DNA from: a virus
Length of the DNA: 64,000 nucleotides
Strand: one strand, 5' to 3'
IMG/VR virus record: IMGVR_UViG_3300032334_001259
Location: 62,001 to 126,000 of that record
The first letter of the stretch is position 1. Each line of letters opens with the position of its first letter. A program made the translations under genes and the position numbers. This document shows positions 34,028 through 39,914 of this stretch, in pieces. The notes under the pieces are model-generated. The model was given only the letters and a program-made list of their open reading frames with translations. It searched no databases and had not been told where the DNA came from.

Positions 34028-34087
34028 TGTGAACGCACATTAGTGTATGCACTTAGCCCCCGAAGCGAAAGTTTCGGGGGTTTTTTT
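34012..34087 (+). promoter_or_regulatory. Attenuator-like mutually exclusive hairpins
   Basis: Hairpin A pairs GGGGGC (34012-34017) with GCCCCC (34056-34061) and encloses a perfect 8-bp stem CTAATGTG/CACATTAG. Hairpin B uses the same C-run in a 10-bp GNRA-capped stem (34057-34080) followed by T7. A is an antiterminator candidate and B a terminator. Ribosomes on the leader ORF would disrupt A. Confidence 0.6.
34057..34087 (+). terminator. Intrinsic terminator in leader region
   Basis: A 10-bp G/C-rich stem with a GAAA tetraloop is followed by seven T residues. Confidence 0.85.
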
Positions 34088-34094
34088 ATTTTCA

Positions 34095-34204
34095 GGACGG
34101 TATCCCCTTTGCATAAGGATACCCACCGACCAGTACTTGGGCCAAATGGCTGAATAGGTGGTTTCGGCGGTGAAAAATGGGGTGGGAGTGTCAATATTTT
34201 GACA
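34095..34204 (+). ncRNA. Possible structured RNA downstream of leader
   Basis: This stretch has consecutive stems: GGTATCC/GGATACC (34099-34123), CCACC/GGTGG (34123-34161) enclosing smaller stems, and TGTCAA/TTGACA (34189-34204) before a T run. It is richer in G/C than its surroundings and has no ORF. I do not recognise a known riboswitch or RNA family. Confidence 0.35.
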
Positions 34205-34266
34205 TTTTTACCAAAAAATTGCCTAAAATTTGTGCAAACTTTTTTTGATTTTCGTGCATTTTTTTC

Positions 34267-34294
34267 TTGACTTATTATACGGTTGTGCTATTAT
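34267..34294 (+). promoter_or_regulatory. Early-type sigma70 promoter of HTH gene
   Basis: TTGACT, 16 nt, TATTAT, preceded by TTGTGC. The HTH gene start is at 34345 with GGAGA. Confidence 0.65.
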
Positions 34295-34344
34295 GCATAT
34301 GTTGATGACGACATGGTGTCGTCCTTTTTATGGAGAAAGTAACT

Positions 34345-34611
34345 ATGACTATCGTATCAAATACAGACCGTGTTCTTGAAGCCCTTAAGTCTGGTGAGTT
34401 GCTCACCGCAAAGCAGATTTCTGCCCGTTTTGGCGTTGCCAATCCACATGCAGCTATTTCTGCAATCCGTCTCAAGGGTTATGCAGTTTATCTCAATGAG
34501 TATAAGACTGCAAAGGGTGAAGTAACCAAGAAGTATCGTCTTGGCACTCCTTCACGTGAGATCGTCGCAGCTGGTATGCGGGCTCTCATGGATGCAGGCG
34601 TTCGCATCTAA
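34345..34611 (+). CDS. Small winged-helix/HTH protein
   Basis: The ATG at 34345 (88 residues) is chosen because GGAGA lies at good spacing; a longer start at 34330 includes that site. The protein reads NTDRVLEALKSGELLTAKQI, SARFGVANPHAAISAIRLKG, then a beta hairpin (VTKKYRLGTPS). This is a winged-helix fold similar to small HTH proteins of T4-like cyanophages that I recall. It probably binds DNA and may regulate transcription. Its own early promoter and terminator make it a single-gene unit. Confidence 0.75.
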   Translation: MTIVSNTDRVLEALKSGELLTAKQISARFGVANPHAAISAIRLKGYAVYLNEYKTAKGEVTKKYRLGTPSREIVAAGMRALMDAGVRI

Positions 34612-34641
34612 TTATATTATTATATAATTTCAAGATTAAAG

Positions 34642-34665
34642 AGGGGCGGCTTCCGCCCCTTTTTC
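34642..34665 (+). terminator. Terminator after HTH gene
   Basis: An 8-bp stem AGGGGCGG/CCGCCCCT with a 3-nt loop, then T5. Confidence 0.9.
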
Positions 34666-34674
34666 TGTTTTTCT

Positions 34675-34748
34675 ATCAGTGTGGTGTAATGGTAACACAG
34701 CGGTCTCCAAAACCGTTATTCAGGGTTCGAGTCCTTGCACTGATGCCA
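34675..34748 (+). tRNA. tRNA-Trp (CCA)
   Basis: A complete cloverleaf: acceptor ATCAGTG/CACTGAT, D stem GTGT/ACAC, anticodon loop CTCCAAA, T loop TTCGAGT, and an encoded CCA end. Confidence 0.95.
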
Positions 34749-34768
34749 AAAATAACATTATTATGACA

Positions 34769-34797
34769 TTGACACGCAATTTAAAAGGATATATAGT
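34769..34797 (+). promoter_or_regulatory. Sigma70-like promoter with no leader
   Basis: TTGACA and TATAGT are spaced 17 nt apart. The expected start point is the ATG at 34804, and no Shine-Dalgarno sequence is present. Confidence 0.45.
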
Positions 34798-34803
34798 TAT
34801 AGG

Positions 34804-35034
34804 ATGGCATCAAGCAAACCGCCCATCATTCCAGATAATACTTGCCCATATATTGATATGGCACAAGACCTTATTAGCCAAATGTCTGCCCAAGAAGATG
34901 CAGAGTGGCGTAAAAAACAAGCAGATTTAGCAGAAAGTTTATTGGAATATATTCGTGCAGCAAATTTAGAGTTGCGTGAAGGCGGAAAGTATTGGTATAA
35001 TCGTGCAAAGAAGGTAGGAAAGGGAACTGTATGA
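34804..35034 (+). CDS. Small conserved phage protein
   Basis: The 76-residue protein reads PPIIPDNTCPYIDMAQDLIS, then a helical ESLLEYIRAANLELREGGKY. I recall similar short proteins in other large phages but no known function. It may be translated from a leaderless message (promoter 34769-34797). It overlaps the next gene by 4 bp. Confidence 0.6.
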   Translation: MASSKPPIIPDNTCPYIDMAQDLISQMSAQEDAEWRKKQADLAESLLEYIRAANLELREGGKYWYNRAKKVGKGTV

Positions 35035-35678
35035 AAGGCAAGATAGCGATTTTTGTTGATCACCCAAGAGTTAGCATACATGGTGCTAATGGGTTAATGA
35101 ACGCACTTGCTCAAGATTATCAGTTTAAGATTTTTACAAGACATGATCTTCCATATGATGATTGGTGGGATGATGTTGATATCTGTGCCGTGCCAGGTGG
35201 TATTGGTGATTATATGACATTTAATCGTGTTATGAAACATCATATTCCTAAAATTAAAACATTTCTTGACCGTGGTGGTCGTTATCTTGGTATTTGTATG
35301 GGTGCATATTGGGCTGGCAGTATGTTTCTTGATATACTCAAAGGACGTGATTGTGTTCAATATCTTAGACGCCCTAAAACTGATACACGCCGACCACATG
35401 CAAAAGATTTAGAAGTTACTTGGTTAGGTAATAAAGAAAAGATATTTTGGTATGATGGATGTAGCATTATTGGAAAAGGTAAGTTTGATGTTGTTGCCAC
35501 TTACCCCAATGGTGATGCTATGGCAGGTTACCAAGATCGTATTGGTCTTATCGGCAGTCATCCAGAAGCAGAAAAATTCTGGTATGACGAATATACTTGG
35601 TTGAAGCCAAAGTATGTTGGAAAAGAACACAATCATGAACTATTACATGATTTTGTTGATGAACTTATGAAACGCTAA
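35031..35678 (+). CDS. Class I glutamine-amidotransferase-like (BPL_N) protein
   Basis: The 215-residue protein has a flavodoxin-like core with CAVPGGIGDY, the nucleophile elbow GRYLGICMGAYWAGS (Cys89), and GSHPEAEKFWYDEY with the expected His and Glu. This matches the N-terminal domain of eukaryotic-type biotin-protein ligase (BPL_N) and related amidotransferase-like proteins. The substrate is unknown. It is coupled to a small three-helix membrane protein downstream, suggesting a joint function. Confidence 0.7.
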   Translation: MKGKIAIFVDHPRVSIHGANGLMNALAQDYQFKIFTRHDLPYDDWWDDVDICAVPGGIGDYMTFNRVMKHHIPKIKTFLDRGGRYLGICMGAYWAGSMFLDILKGRDCVQYLRRPKTDTRRPHAKDLEVTWLGNKEKIFWYDGCSIIGKGKFDVVATYPNGDAMAGYQDRIGLIGSHPEAEKFWYDEYTWLKPKYVGKEHNHELLHDFVDELMKR

Positions 35679-35926
35679 TGATAGAATATATTATTGTATT
35701 TTTATCGATGTTTGTCGTGGATGTATTCTATGCAATATATCTAAAAAGCATTGAAAATAACAAACCTATATTTGCCTCTTTTATGGCTACCATTGTGTTT
35801 TTTGTTGCAAGTATCGCAACAATAGGTTATATTGATAATCACTGGTTACTTGTTCCAGCTTGTTTAGGTGCATTTGCTGGCACATGGGTTGGTGTTATGT
35901 ATAATATTAAAAAGAAGAAAAACTAA
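35678..35926 (+). CDS. Small three-helix membrane protein
   Basis: This 82-residue protein has three hydrophobic segments (residues ~3-22, ~32-51, ~56-75) and a basic cytoplasmic tail (KKKKN). Its ATG overlaps the amidotransferase-like stop (TAATG). Holin or membrane-partner roles are possible; there is no direct evidence. tRNA-Cys begins 3 bp after its stop. Confidence 0.6.
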   Translation: MIEYIIVFLSMFVVDVFYAIYLKSIENNKPIFASFMATIVFFVASIATIGYIDNHWLLVPACLGAFAGTWVGVMYNIKKKKN

Positions 35927-35928
35927 TT

Positions 35929-36006
35929 GGGGAAGTGAGTGCGGAATGGTTACGCCAAGGTCTGCAAAACCTGTTCATGTGGGTTCGAGTCCCATCTTCC
36001 CCTCCA
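35929..36006 (+). tRNA. tRNA-Cys (GCA)
   Basis: Acceptor GGGGAAG/CTTCCCC, anticodon loop CTGCAAA, T loop TTCGAGT, encoded CCA. Confidence 0.95.
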
Positions 36007-36169
36007 TTACTGGAGATAAAGAGATAGATTTGTTAATACACAAAACTCGTATGTGCTTGTGTAACAAATACTACAATCAAGTTTATAAGTACATTTCTAT
36101 CTTAGAAACTAAAAATGTTTTCTTTAATGTAGAAAATAATAAAGAATACCAAGAATGGTTACATAATAC

Positions 36170-36244
36170 GGCTCCATCTTATAATGGTTATTATCCTTGA
36201 CTGTCTATCAGGGGATAGGGGTTCGATTCTCCTTGGAGTCGCCA
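36170..36244 (+). tRNA. tRNA-Asp (GTC)
   Basis: Acceptor GGCTCCA/TGGAGTC, anticodon stem CTTGA/TCAGG with loop CTGTCTA, T stem AGGGG/CTCCT, encoded CCA. The D arm is weak. The CCA end overlaps a late box for the next gene. Confidence 0.85.
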
Positions 36245-36250
36245 TAAATA
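36243..36250 (+). promoter_or_regulatory. Late promoter box, leaderless class
   Basis: CATAAATA ends 5 nt before the ATG at 36256 and overlaps the CCA end of tRNA-Asp. Confidence 0.6.
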
Positions 36251-36255
36251 ACTAT

Positions 36256-36696
36256 ATGGCACTAGATCCTAAATCCGCACAGAAACTTGGTGAAGCATAT
36301 GGCAAAGGCGTCACCGACGCCGTATTTGGTATTGTTGATGATGTTCGCAATGCGAAAAATATCAAAGCATCAAATAATGCAAAGATTGCCGCAAAAAATA
36401 AAATTACAGAAATCAACAATCAAATAATTCGCAATAATAACGCACTGCGTGAACAAGCAATGCGTGAAATTGCGGCAGAAGCAGAAGCAAGTGCATTAGC
36501 AAAAATGACACCTGCACAACGTCAAGCATATAAAGCAACAAAAGAAGCTAATGCCGCAGCAGCACAACGTGCAGCTAAAGAAGCTAAAAGAAAAAGTGAA
36601 GAGTTTTGGCAGTATTTTTGGGCAATTGTGATTGTTCTAGTCTGCATACCAATTTTAGGTGGTGCTGGCTATCTACTACTTAAATTAGCACACTGA
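36256..36696 (+). CDS. Coiled-coil protein with C-terminal membrane anchor
   Basis: The 146-residue product (from MALDPKSAQKLG; longer starts would run through tRNA-Asp) is an Ala/Lys/Glu-rich helical rod from about residue 40 to 115. It ends in one membrane segment (AIVIVLVCIPILGGAGYLLL). This tail-anchored coiled coil could be a virion or lysis accessory; the late box supports late expression. No family recognised. Confidence 0.65.
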   Translation: MALDPKSAQKLGEAYGKGVTDAVFGIVDDVRNAKNIKASNNAKIAAKNKITEINNQIIRNNNALREQAMREIAAEAEASALAKMTPAQRQAYKATKEANAAAAQRAAKEAKRKSEEFWQYFWAIVIVLVCIPILGGAGYLLLKLAH

Positions 36697-36753
36697 TTTC
36701 AATTATATCAGTATCTCAATTACATCTATAATTTTCCATGTTTGGAGATACTG

Positions 36754-36990
36754 TTGGATATTCTACCACAAACCTACGATATGGCGTGGGGTCCGTGCTA
36801 TTGGCGGATGCATTATTTTTATCATAATGTAAAAGAATACCATTGGACACAATGGGATGCCAGTGCTGATTATAGCAAACAAAGCATTATGAATGCATGG
36901 GTTGAAGCAAAAAACAAAGCTGATCCAACAATACGAATACGTATAACGTGTCAAAATAACAAATATATTATTTTAGATACACGTCCTTAA
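36754..36990 (+). CDS. Small hypothetical protein, TTG start
   Basis: I favour the TTG at 36754 because GGAG lies 6 nt upstream (78 residues); an earlier TTG at 36742 is also open. The protein is Trp/Tyr-rich (AWGPCYWRMHYFYHNVKEYH) and ends in a strand. It resembles the RFG small-protein group in size and aromatic content but lacks that ending. It ends 5 bp before tRNA-Glu. Confidence 0.45.
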   Translation: MDILPQTYDMAWGPCYWRMHYFYHNVKEYHWTQWDASADYSKQSIMNAWVEAKNKADPTIRIRITCQNNKYIILDTRP

Positions 36991-36995
36991 TTTAA

Positions 36996-37072
36996 CCGCC
37001 CATAGATAACGCTGGCTATATCACTGCCCTTTCAAGGCAGAGTAACGAGTTCGACACTCGTTGGGCGGACCA
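36996..37072 (+). tRNA. tRNA-Glu (TTC)
   Basis: Acceptor CCGCCCA/TGGGCGG, anticodon loop CTTTCAA, T stem ACGAG/CTCGT, encoded CCA. Confidence 0.95.
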
Positions 37073-37078
37073 ATTAAT

Positions 37079-37107
37079 TTGCATATTCTAATAATTTTTG
37101 TTATACT
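37079..37107 (+). promoter_or_regulatory. Sigma70-like promoter
   Basis: TTGCAT and TATACT are spaced 17 nt apart, upstream of the nuclease-like gene at 37126, which has an AAGGTG site. Confidence 0.45.
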
Positions 37108-37125
37108 TTCATTATAAGGTGTAAC

Positions 37126-37647
37126 ATGAATACAGAAGAATATGCAGCATTTGAAAAAAGTGCAAGACCAATACTAGAAAGCTATCGTGGTAATATTGAT
37201 TATTATGTTGGCACAATGTATGAAGGTTTTTTAAGTCATCCAAATACAGTTCGTGGTAGTATTGGTGAAGCAATTGTTAGTGCAGATATGTCAAGCCGTG
37301 GACATGTTGTAGAAGATCGTATTAATGCTGGTCATGACAGAATTATTGATGGTATTAAAACAGAAATAAAACACGCAATTCAAGGCAAATTTGGTCCAGA
37401 TAGTCATATTATAAATCATATTAGTGCTGATAAAGATTGGGATAGATTAATATTTTATGGTGTAAACCGTCCATTGGAAGATACACGAAGAGTATGGTTT
37501 ACAAAAGAAGATTTTATTGCAAATATTAACAGTGGTATTTTTCGTCGTCAACAAGGTGGACAAGATGGTGGAAATGATGATTATATGGTTAGCAACACAA
37601 GTAAATTATTGTGTCAACCATGGGTTCATGATATTCAAACTTTTTAA
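37126..37647 (+). CDS. PD-(D/E)XK nuclease-like protein
   Basis: The 173-residue protein contains GSIGEAIVSADMSSRGHVVE followed by HDRIIDGIKTEIKHA. This gives Glu48, Asp75, Glu80 and Lys82 in the spacing of the E...D...ExK nuclease site. The C-terminal half is alpha/beta (DWDRLIFYGVN). It sits alone between tRNA-Glu and tRNA-Ile, and its stop abuts the tRNA, a location typical of homing or restriction-like nucleases in phage tRNA clusters. DNA cleavage is inferred. Confidence 0.6.
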   Translation: MNTEEYAAFEKSARPILESYRGNIDYYVGTMYEGFLSHPNTVRGSIGEAIVSADMSSRGHVVEDRINAGHDRIIDGIKTEIKHAIQGKFGPDSHIINHISADKDWDRLIFYGVNRPLEDTRRVWFTKEDFIANINSGIFRRQQGGQDGGNDDYMVSNTSKLLCQPWVHDIQTF

Positions 37648-37723
37648 TGGCGTGTAGCTCAGTGGTAGTAGCACAGTCCTGATAAGACTGGGGTCATTGG
37701 TTCAAATCCAATCATGCCAACCA
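37648..37723 (+). tRNA. tRNA-Ile (GAT)
   Basis: Acceptor TGGCGTG/CATGCCA, anticodon stem CAGTC/GACTG with loop CTGATAA, T stem ATTGG/CCAAT, encoded CCA. It begins directly after the nuclease gene stop. Confidence 0.9.
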
Positions 37724-37729
37724 AATAAA

Positions 37730-37759
37730 AAATGAGAGGAAATTGCTTTCCTCTCATTT
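37730..37759. terminator. Bidirectional terminator
   Basis: A perfect 13-bp stem AAATGAGAGGAAA/TTTCCTCTCATTT with a 4-nt loop. The minus strand continues into TTTTTTATTT, and a T-rich stretch follows on the plus strand. It ends tRNA-Ile and the membrane gene at 37785. Confidence 0.9.
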
Positions 37760-37784
37760 ATTGTAGAATAAACTTTTGGGAAAA

Positions 37785-38018
37785 TTACTTCTTCTGCCAA
37801 ATGTTATAGAGAACCCAAATTGCAATCAAGCCTACAAGACCTTCTGATCCAAGACCTTTTACAATTGATGTAACGTTAGCAATAACGTCTACATTTGGAA
37901 GGAATGGGATTGCTACACCCTTGAAAATTACACTAGTAACAATCATAAGTGCTAGTACACTTAATAGAGTGTCAGCAAGTGCTGAAACCCATGATTTAAC
38001 TGTCTTTAAAATATCCAT
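37785..38018 (-). CDS. Small two-helix membrane protein, holin-like
   Basis: The 77-residue protein has two hydrophobic segments (residues ~17-36 and ~58-73) separated by a polar loop with a VDVIANVTSIVKGLGSEGLV pattern. Similar small membrane proteins are conserved in T4-like marine phages as I recall. Size and topology fit a class II holin, but no lysozyme is adjacent. It has an AGGAGA site, a late box and a terminator, so it is a single-gene late unit. Confidence 0.6.
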   Translation of the reverse strand: MDILKTVKSWVSALADTLLSVLALMIVTSVIFKGVAIPFLPNVDVIANVTSIVKGLGSEGLVGLIAIWVLYNIWQKK

Positions 38019-38060
38019 TTTATACTTCTCCTAATACCTTTTGTCATAAAAAGGTAATAA

Positions 38061-38068
38061 TATTTATT
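38061..38068 (-). promoter_or_regulatory. Late promoter box
   Basis: AATAAATA lies 42 nt before the ATG at 38018 and is followed by a TACCTTTT/AAAAGGTA hairpin in the leader. Confidence 0.5.
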
Positions 38069-38069
38069 C

Positions 38070-38146
38070 GCTGTTGGGGCGGTTGTGGAAATCGCACCAC
38101 TCTCATAAGGTGGGAAAAGCTGCTTCGAGTGCAGCCAACAGCACCA
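38070..38146 (+). tRNA. tRNA-Met or Ile2 (CAT), elongator type
   Basis: Acceptor GCTGTTG/CAACAGC, anticodon loop CTCATAA, T stem GCTGC/GCAGC, encoded CCA. The paired first base and the anticodon stem argue against an initiator. A lysidine-modified Ile tRNA cannot be excluded. Confidence 0.9.
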
Positions 38147-38162
38147 TAAGCACAAAGCACCA

Positions 38163-38170
38163 ATTAAATA
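38163..38170 (+). promoter_or_regulatory. Late promoter box, leaderless class
   Basis: ATTAAATA ends 4 nt before the ATG at 38175. No ribosome binding site is visible. Confidence 0.45.
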
Positions 38171-38174
38171 TATT

Positions 38175-38633
38175 ATGAAAAGAATTATTCTAATTTGTTT
38201 GTTATTGTCAGGATGCAACACATTACAAAAAACTAGTGTAGATGTTGTTGGAACTGGTTTATCACATCATTTAATTGAACGGACTAATCCTCCTTATAAT
38301 GAAACCAATAGTGGTGTTGGATTAAGACTTAATTTTAATAATGATACTGCAATACAAAGTGGATTTTACAATAACAGCTATAACAACCAAAGCAATTATG
38401 CAATATTAGATTATTCACCATACAAATTATTAAGACAAAATGATTGTGGAAAAATAGATGTAGGTGGTTTTATAGGAGCAGCAACTGGTTATAAAACATA
38501 TCCAGTTCCAGTTGGTGGTATACAAGGTGCAATTCATTGTGGTGATTTTTATGTGCGTTCAAGGGTAACACCAGCACCAATTGCTGGTGCAGTTTTATCC
38601 GTTGAATTTGGCTATACAATTTTTAAATTTTAG
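38175..38633 (+). CDS. Outer-membrane-type lipoprotein
   Basis: The 152-residue protein has a signal peptide with lipobox LLSGC (Cys14). A beta-rich mature region with amphipathic strands follows, ending GAVLSVEFGYTIFKF with a terminal Phe as in outer-membrane barrels. It may be a small lipidated barrel in the host outer membrane, for example a lipid-modifying or superinfection-exclusion factor; the sequence shows no catalytic motif I can name. Its stop overlaps the converging small gene by 4 bp. Confidence 0.65.
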   Translation: MKRIILICLLLSGCNTLQKTSVDVVGTGLSHHLIERTNPPYNETNSGVGLRLNFNNDTAIQSGFYNNSYNNQSNYAILDYSPYKLLRQNDCGKIDVGGFIGAATGYKTYPVPVGGIQGAIHCGDFYVRSRVTPAPIAGAVLSVEFGYTIFKF

Positions 38634-38791
38634 GGACGACCTTGACCACGATAGGTTTTAGTATTGCGACGAACATGTTTATTTTTAGGACGACTTGCCT
38701 TGGCATGACCTATACTGGTACGTTTTTTAACACTTGCTTTTTTAAATGTAACTTTTTGTGCAGCATTACTTCCACCTTTTGCTTTAGCCAT
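38630..38791 (-). CDS. Small basic protein conserved in T4-like marine phages
   Basis: This 53-residue ORF (MAKAKGGSNAAQKVTFKKAS at its start, then TSIGHAKASRPKNKHVRR and a terminal YRGQGRP) is extremely Lys/Arg-rich. I recall short proteins with the TSIG....RPKNKH....YRGQGR pattern in cyanophages. Binding to nucleic acid or packaged DNA is plausible. An AGGAG site and a TGTAAATA late box precede it. Confidence 0.75.
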   Translation of the reverse strand: MAKAKGGSNAAQKVTFKKASVKKRTSIGHAKASRPKNKHVRRNTKTYRGQGRP

Positions 38792-38810
38792 GGTTGATCT
38801 CCTATTAAAA

Positions 38811-38818
38811 TATTTACA
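38811..38818 (-). promoter_or_regulatory. Late promoter box
   Basis: TGTAAATA on the minus strand lies 19 nt upstream of the ATG at 38791 with AGGAG in between. Confidence 0.5.
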
Positions 38819-38849
38819 TTAAAATTACAAAATGATACATACAAATATT

Positions 38850-38923
38850 GCGGCTATGATGTAGAGGTAACCTGTCTCGTTGCCAACGAGAATTCACCAG
38901 TTCGATTCTGGTTAGCCGCTCCA
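38850..38923 (+). tRNA. tRNA-Gly (GCC)
   Basis: Acceptor GCGGCTA/TAGCCGC, anticodon stem TCTCG/CGAGA with loop TTGCCAA, T loop TTCGATT, encoded CCA. Confidence 0.95.
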
Positions 38924-38931
38924 ATTAAATA
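38924..38931 (+). promoter_or_regulatory. Late promoter box, leaderless class
   Basis: ATTAAATA starts right after the CCA of tRNA-Gly and ends 5 nt before the ATG at 38937. No ribosome binding site. Confidence 0.5.
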
Positions 38932-38936
38932 CCTAC

Positions 38937-39548
38937 ATGGAAGATATAGAAGCAATTTCTTGGAAAAATACTCACAAAGAAGATTTATGGGTATTTGATA
39001 AACTAATTATTGCCAAGAAAATGGGTTATACATGTGGTCCTGTAGGAGTTGATGTGCCTAAACCTGGTTTTTACATTGTGCGCCCGTGTGTCAATATACC
39101 AGGCATGGGACGTGGTGCTAAATTGAGACACCTTATTAAACGAACAAAACACTTACCTACTGGACATTTCTGGTGTGAATCATTCAGTGGTAGACATATA
39201 AGCGTTGATTATAAAAATGGTGAACAAGTGTTAGCAGTAGAAGGATTTCGTAGAGACGGTCATCTTTGGCAGTTTTGCAAATGGGAACGTGTAAATGATG
39301 ATTTGCCATTACCAGAAATATTTCACGACGTAATAAATCGTTATGAATATATCAATGTTGAATATATTGGCGGAAAAGTTATAGAAATTCATTTTCGTCA
39401 TAATCCTGATTTTGTATGGGGCAATAGTGTAGCATATCCAGTTTGGGAAAAAATAGATGTGCGACAATTATATCCAGAAGTTGACTTTGATAGTTTAACT
39501 TTTGTATCATCTCCAGATTATAAACGTTTAGGATTTTATATAGATTAA
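38937..39548 (+). CDS. Hypothetical conserved phage protein
   Basis: The 203-residue protein reads WVFDKLIIAKKMGYTCGPVG, then FYIVRPCVNIPGMGRGAKLR, GHFWCESFSGRHISVDY and LAVEGFRRDGHLWQFCKWER. The invariant-looking Arg, Cys and Gly residues suggest an enzyme, perhaps an ATP-grasp-like fold, but I cannot confirm this. It is placed between tRNA-Gly and a degenerate tRNA, with a leaderless late box. Confidence 0.6.
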   Translation: MEDIEAISWKNTHKEDLWVFDKLIIAKKMGYTCGPVGVDVPKPGFYIVRPCVNIPGMGRGAKLRHLIKRTKHLPTGHFWCESFSGRHISVDYKNGEQVLAVEGFRRDGHLWQFCKWERVNDDLPLPEIFHDVINRYEYINVEYIGGKVIEIHFRHNPDFVWGNSVAYPVWEKIDVRQLYPEVDFDSLTFVSSPDYKRLGFYID

Positions 39549-39553
39549 AATAT

Positions 39554-39628
39554 GCTGGTATGGTGTAATAGTTTGCACATAAGGTTGTGGCACTGGTAGA
39601 GTTAGTTCGAATCTAACAGACGGTGCCA
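39554..39628 (+). tRNA. Degenerate tRNA-His-like sequence (GTG)
   Basis: The D stem GTGT/GCAC, the loop TTGTGGC with anticodon GTG, the T arm GTTAG-TTCGAAT-CTAAC and the CCA end are clear. The acceptor (GCTGGTA against AGACGGT) has two mismatches and the anticodon stem two. It is either a decaying tRNA or one needing an unusual fold. Confidence 0.45.
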
Positions 39629-39635
39629 TTAAAAT

Positions 39636-39663
39636 TTGACTATTGTCAAATATATGATATATT
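39636..39663 (+). promoter_or_regulatory. Sigma70-like promoter in tRNA cluster
   Basis: TTGACT, 16 nt, TATATT, just before the tRNA-Met-like gene and the structured RNA. Confidence 0.55.
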
Positions 39664-39671
39664 TAAAATAT

Positions 39672-39744
39672 TGCGGGGTAGTGGAAAAGTGCCACGGTTG
39701 GCTCATAACCAACAAAACTGGAGCGTTACCAGCGACCGCAACCA
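39672..39744 (+). tRNA. Atypical tRNA-Met-like (CAT)
   Basis: The D stem GTGG/CCAC and anticodon stem GTTGG/CCAAC with loop CTCATAA are perfect, and the 3' end CCGCAACCA resembles initiator tRNAs. The T loop reads AGCGTTA instead of TTCRANY, and the inner two acceptor pairs are mismatched, so function is uncertain. Confidence 0.5.
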
Positions 39745-39749
39745 ATTTA

Positions 39750-39901
39750 TCTCTGTGGAGTTAGGGTAAGATTAATGCGGCACTTGGACTGCCGAGAACC
39801 TGGGGCAGCGCCAGGCACGGAGACCATCTAGAAGGCAAGATACACGTATTACTAAGTGGGTGTATCACATCGTGGGCGTGTTGGAGTGGGGCTGCACGAT
39901 G
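39750..39901 (+). ncRNA. Unclassified structured RNA between tRNAs
   Basis: There is no ORF. Stems: outer TCTCTGTG (39750-39757) with CACGGAGA (39816-39823), one G-U pair, enclosing CGGCA/TGCCG (39778-39794) and CCTGG/CCAGG (39799-39815). Two further hairpins follow, ATACAC/GTGTAT (39840-39865) and CATCGTG/CACGATG (39868-39901). The region is distinctly G/C-richer than the genome. It does not fit a tRNA or tmRNA and I recognise no family. Confidence 0.5.
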
Positions 39902-39914
39902 ATTAGCTGATTTT

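Noticed and set aside
34095-34204. Glutamine or SAM riboswitch
   Set aside because: The conserved core sequences of those riboswitches that I know are absent.
34679-34930. Reading frame starting inside tRNA-Trp
   Set aside because: It overlaps the tRNA and the well-supported gene at 34804 in another frame.
36051-36200. Short plus-strand reading frame between tRNA-Cys and tRNA-Asp
   Set aside because: Its end lies inside tRNA-Asp, no good ribosome site exists, and longer forms run through tRNA-Cys. A real small gene with a TTG start at 36030 is not excluded.
39750-39914. GOLLD, HEARO or tmRNA
   Set aside because: It is far shorter than GOLLD. The neighbouring HNH protein is too small for the IscB-type partner of HEARO. 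No tRNA-like end or tag ORF for tmRNA is seen.
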